From Liolophura sinensis (taxonomy: Eukaryota; Mollusca; Polyplacophora; Chitonida; Chitonidae): a stretch of DNA of 64,000 nt. Both the position numbers and the translations under genes were made by a program. Position 1 is the stretch's first letter, and each line of letters opens with the position of its first letter. Under the pieces are notes generated by a model. The model was not told the DNA's origin. It was given only the letters and a program-made list of their open reading frames with translations, and ran no database searches. This document shows positions 63,961-64,000 of this stretch, piece by piece. The stretch lies in NCBI RefSeq assembly GCF_032854445.1, contig NC_088306.1, forward strand, positions 17,953,764 through 18,017,763, written 5' to 3'.

Positions 63961-64000
63961 TACTGTAATTCTTCAACCTTTTCACATGTTTGCAAGGTGT
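63961..64000. mobile_element. MITE-like element, left end only (runs off the window)
   Basis: TACTGTAATTCTTCAACCTT and the following CACATGTTTGCAAGGTGT match the left ends at 29902 and 34099. The rest is beyond 64000. Confidence 0.6.

Larger units (their letters stand above)
54840..64000 (+). other. Start of intron 1 of 5-HT2-like receptor B (runs off the window)
   Basis: It begins at the GTAAGT donor. No acceptor followed by a TM3 coding exon is found to the window end. It contains a 33-bp minisatellite (55395-56600), a 70-bp duplication (56793-56932), a CpG-richer stretch (57420-57930), a fold-back element (60134-60353), a dispersed repeat copy (61856-61970), a 16-bp array (62117-62215), a CRE palindrome (62988-63003) and the left end of a MITE-like repeat (63961-64000). 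The rest is AT-rich with no gene seen. Confidence 0.7.

Noticed and set aside
54840-64000. TM3-TM7 exon of receptor B within the window
   Set aside because: No frame contains an SIMHLC/ERY, CWxPFF or NPxxY block after 54840.

Overview
The window is eukaryotic (metazoan) DNA: AT-rich, intron-dominated, full of minisatellites and short interspersed elements. The tRNA-derived SINE families, with a TTTATTTATTTGATTGGTG-like tail, are the kind I associate with molluscs and related lophotrochozoans. I infer a mollusc, perhaps a bivalve, but cannot fix the species from sequence alone.

Only two genes are supported, both on the + strand and both class A amine GPCRs of the 5-HT2 (serotonin receptor 2) type. 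Gene A has its TM1-TM2 exon at the left edge (1-377), a 26.2 kb intron (378-26549) and one large exon coding TM3 to the C terminus (26550-27766), followed by an AATAAA signal at 27826. Gene B is a tandem paralog whose TM1-TM2 exon lies at 54569-54839. It stops at a donor site in the same position and phase as in gene A; its TM3-TM7 exon must lie beyond 64000. The pair looks like a head-to-tail gene duplication, about 54 kb from first exon to first exon.

Layout: 378-26549 is gene A intron 1, with five larger minisatellite arrays (56, 46, ~125/95, 64 and 23 bp units), smaller 27- and 25-bp arrays, one full-length SINE inserted inside the 23-bp array, and SINE fragments. 27767-54524 is intergenic DNA and probable 5' region of gene B. 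It holds SINEs of at least two families, several MITE-like fold-back elements, 39-bp and 20-bp arrays, a candidate non-coding exon (49660-49968) and a CpG-richer segment just upstream of gene B (about 53929-54313). 54840-64000 is the start of gene B intron 1, with a 33-bp array open in both strands, a fold-back element and a 16-bp array.

Most other open reading frames of 60-120 codons are chance or repeat-derived. I found no convincing non-GPCR protein gene, rRNA, functional tRNA or CRISPR array. The most interesting signals are the duplicated receptor pair with a shared phase-1 intron, a uORF whose stop overlaps the gene B start codon (ATGA), tiny 5'-truncated SINE copies with clear target-site duplications, higher-order structure in several tandem arrays, and a cluster of perfect CRE palindromes around gene B.
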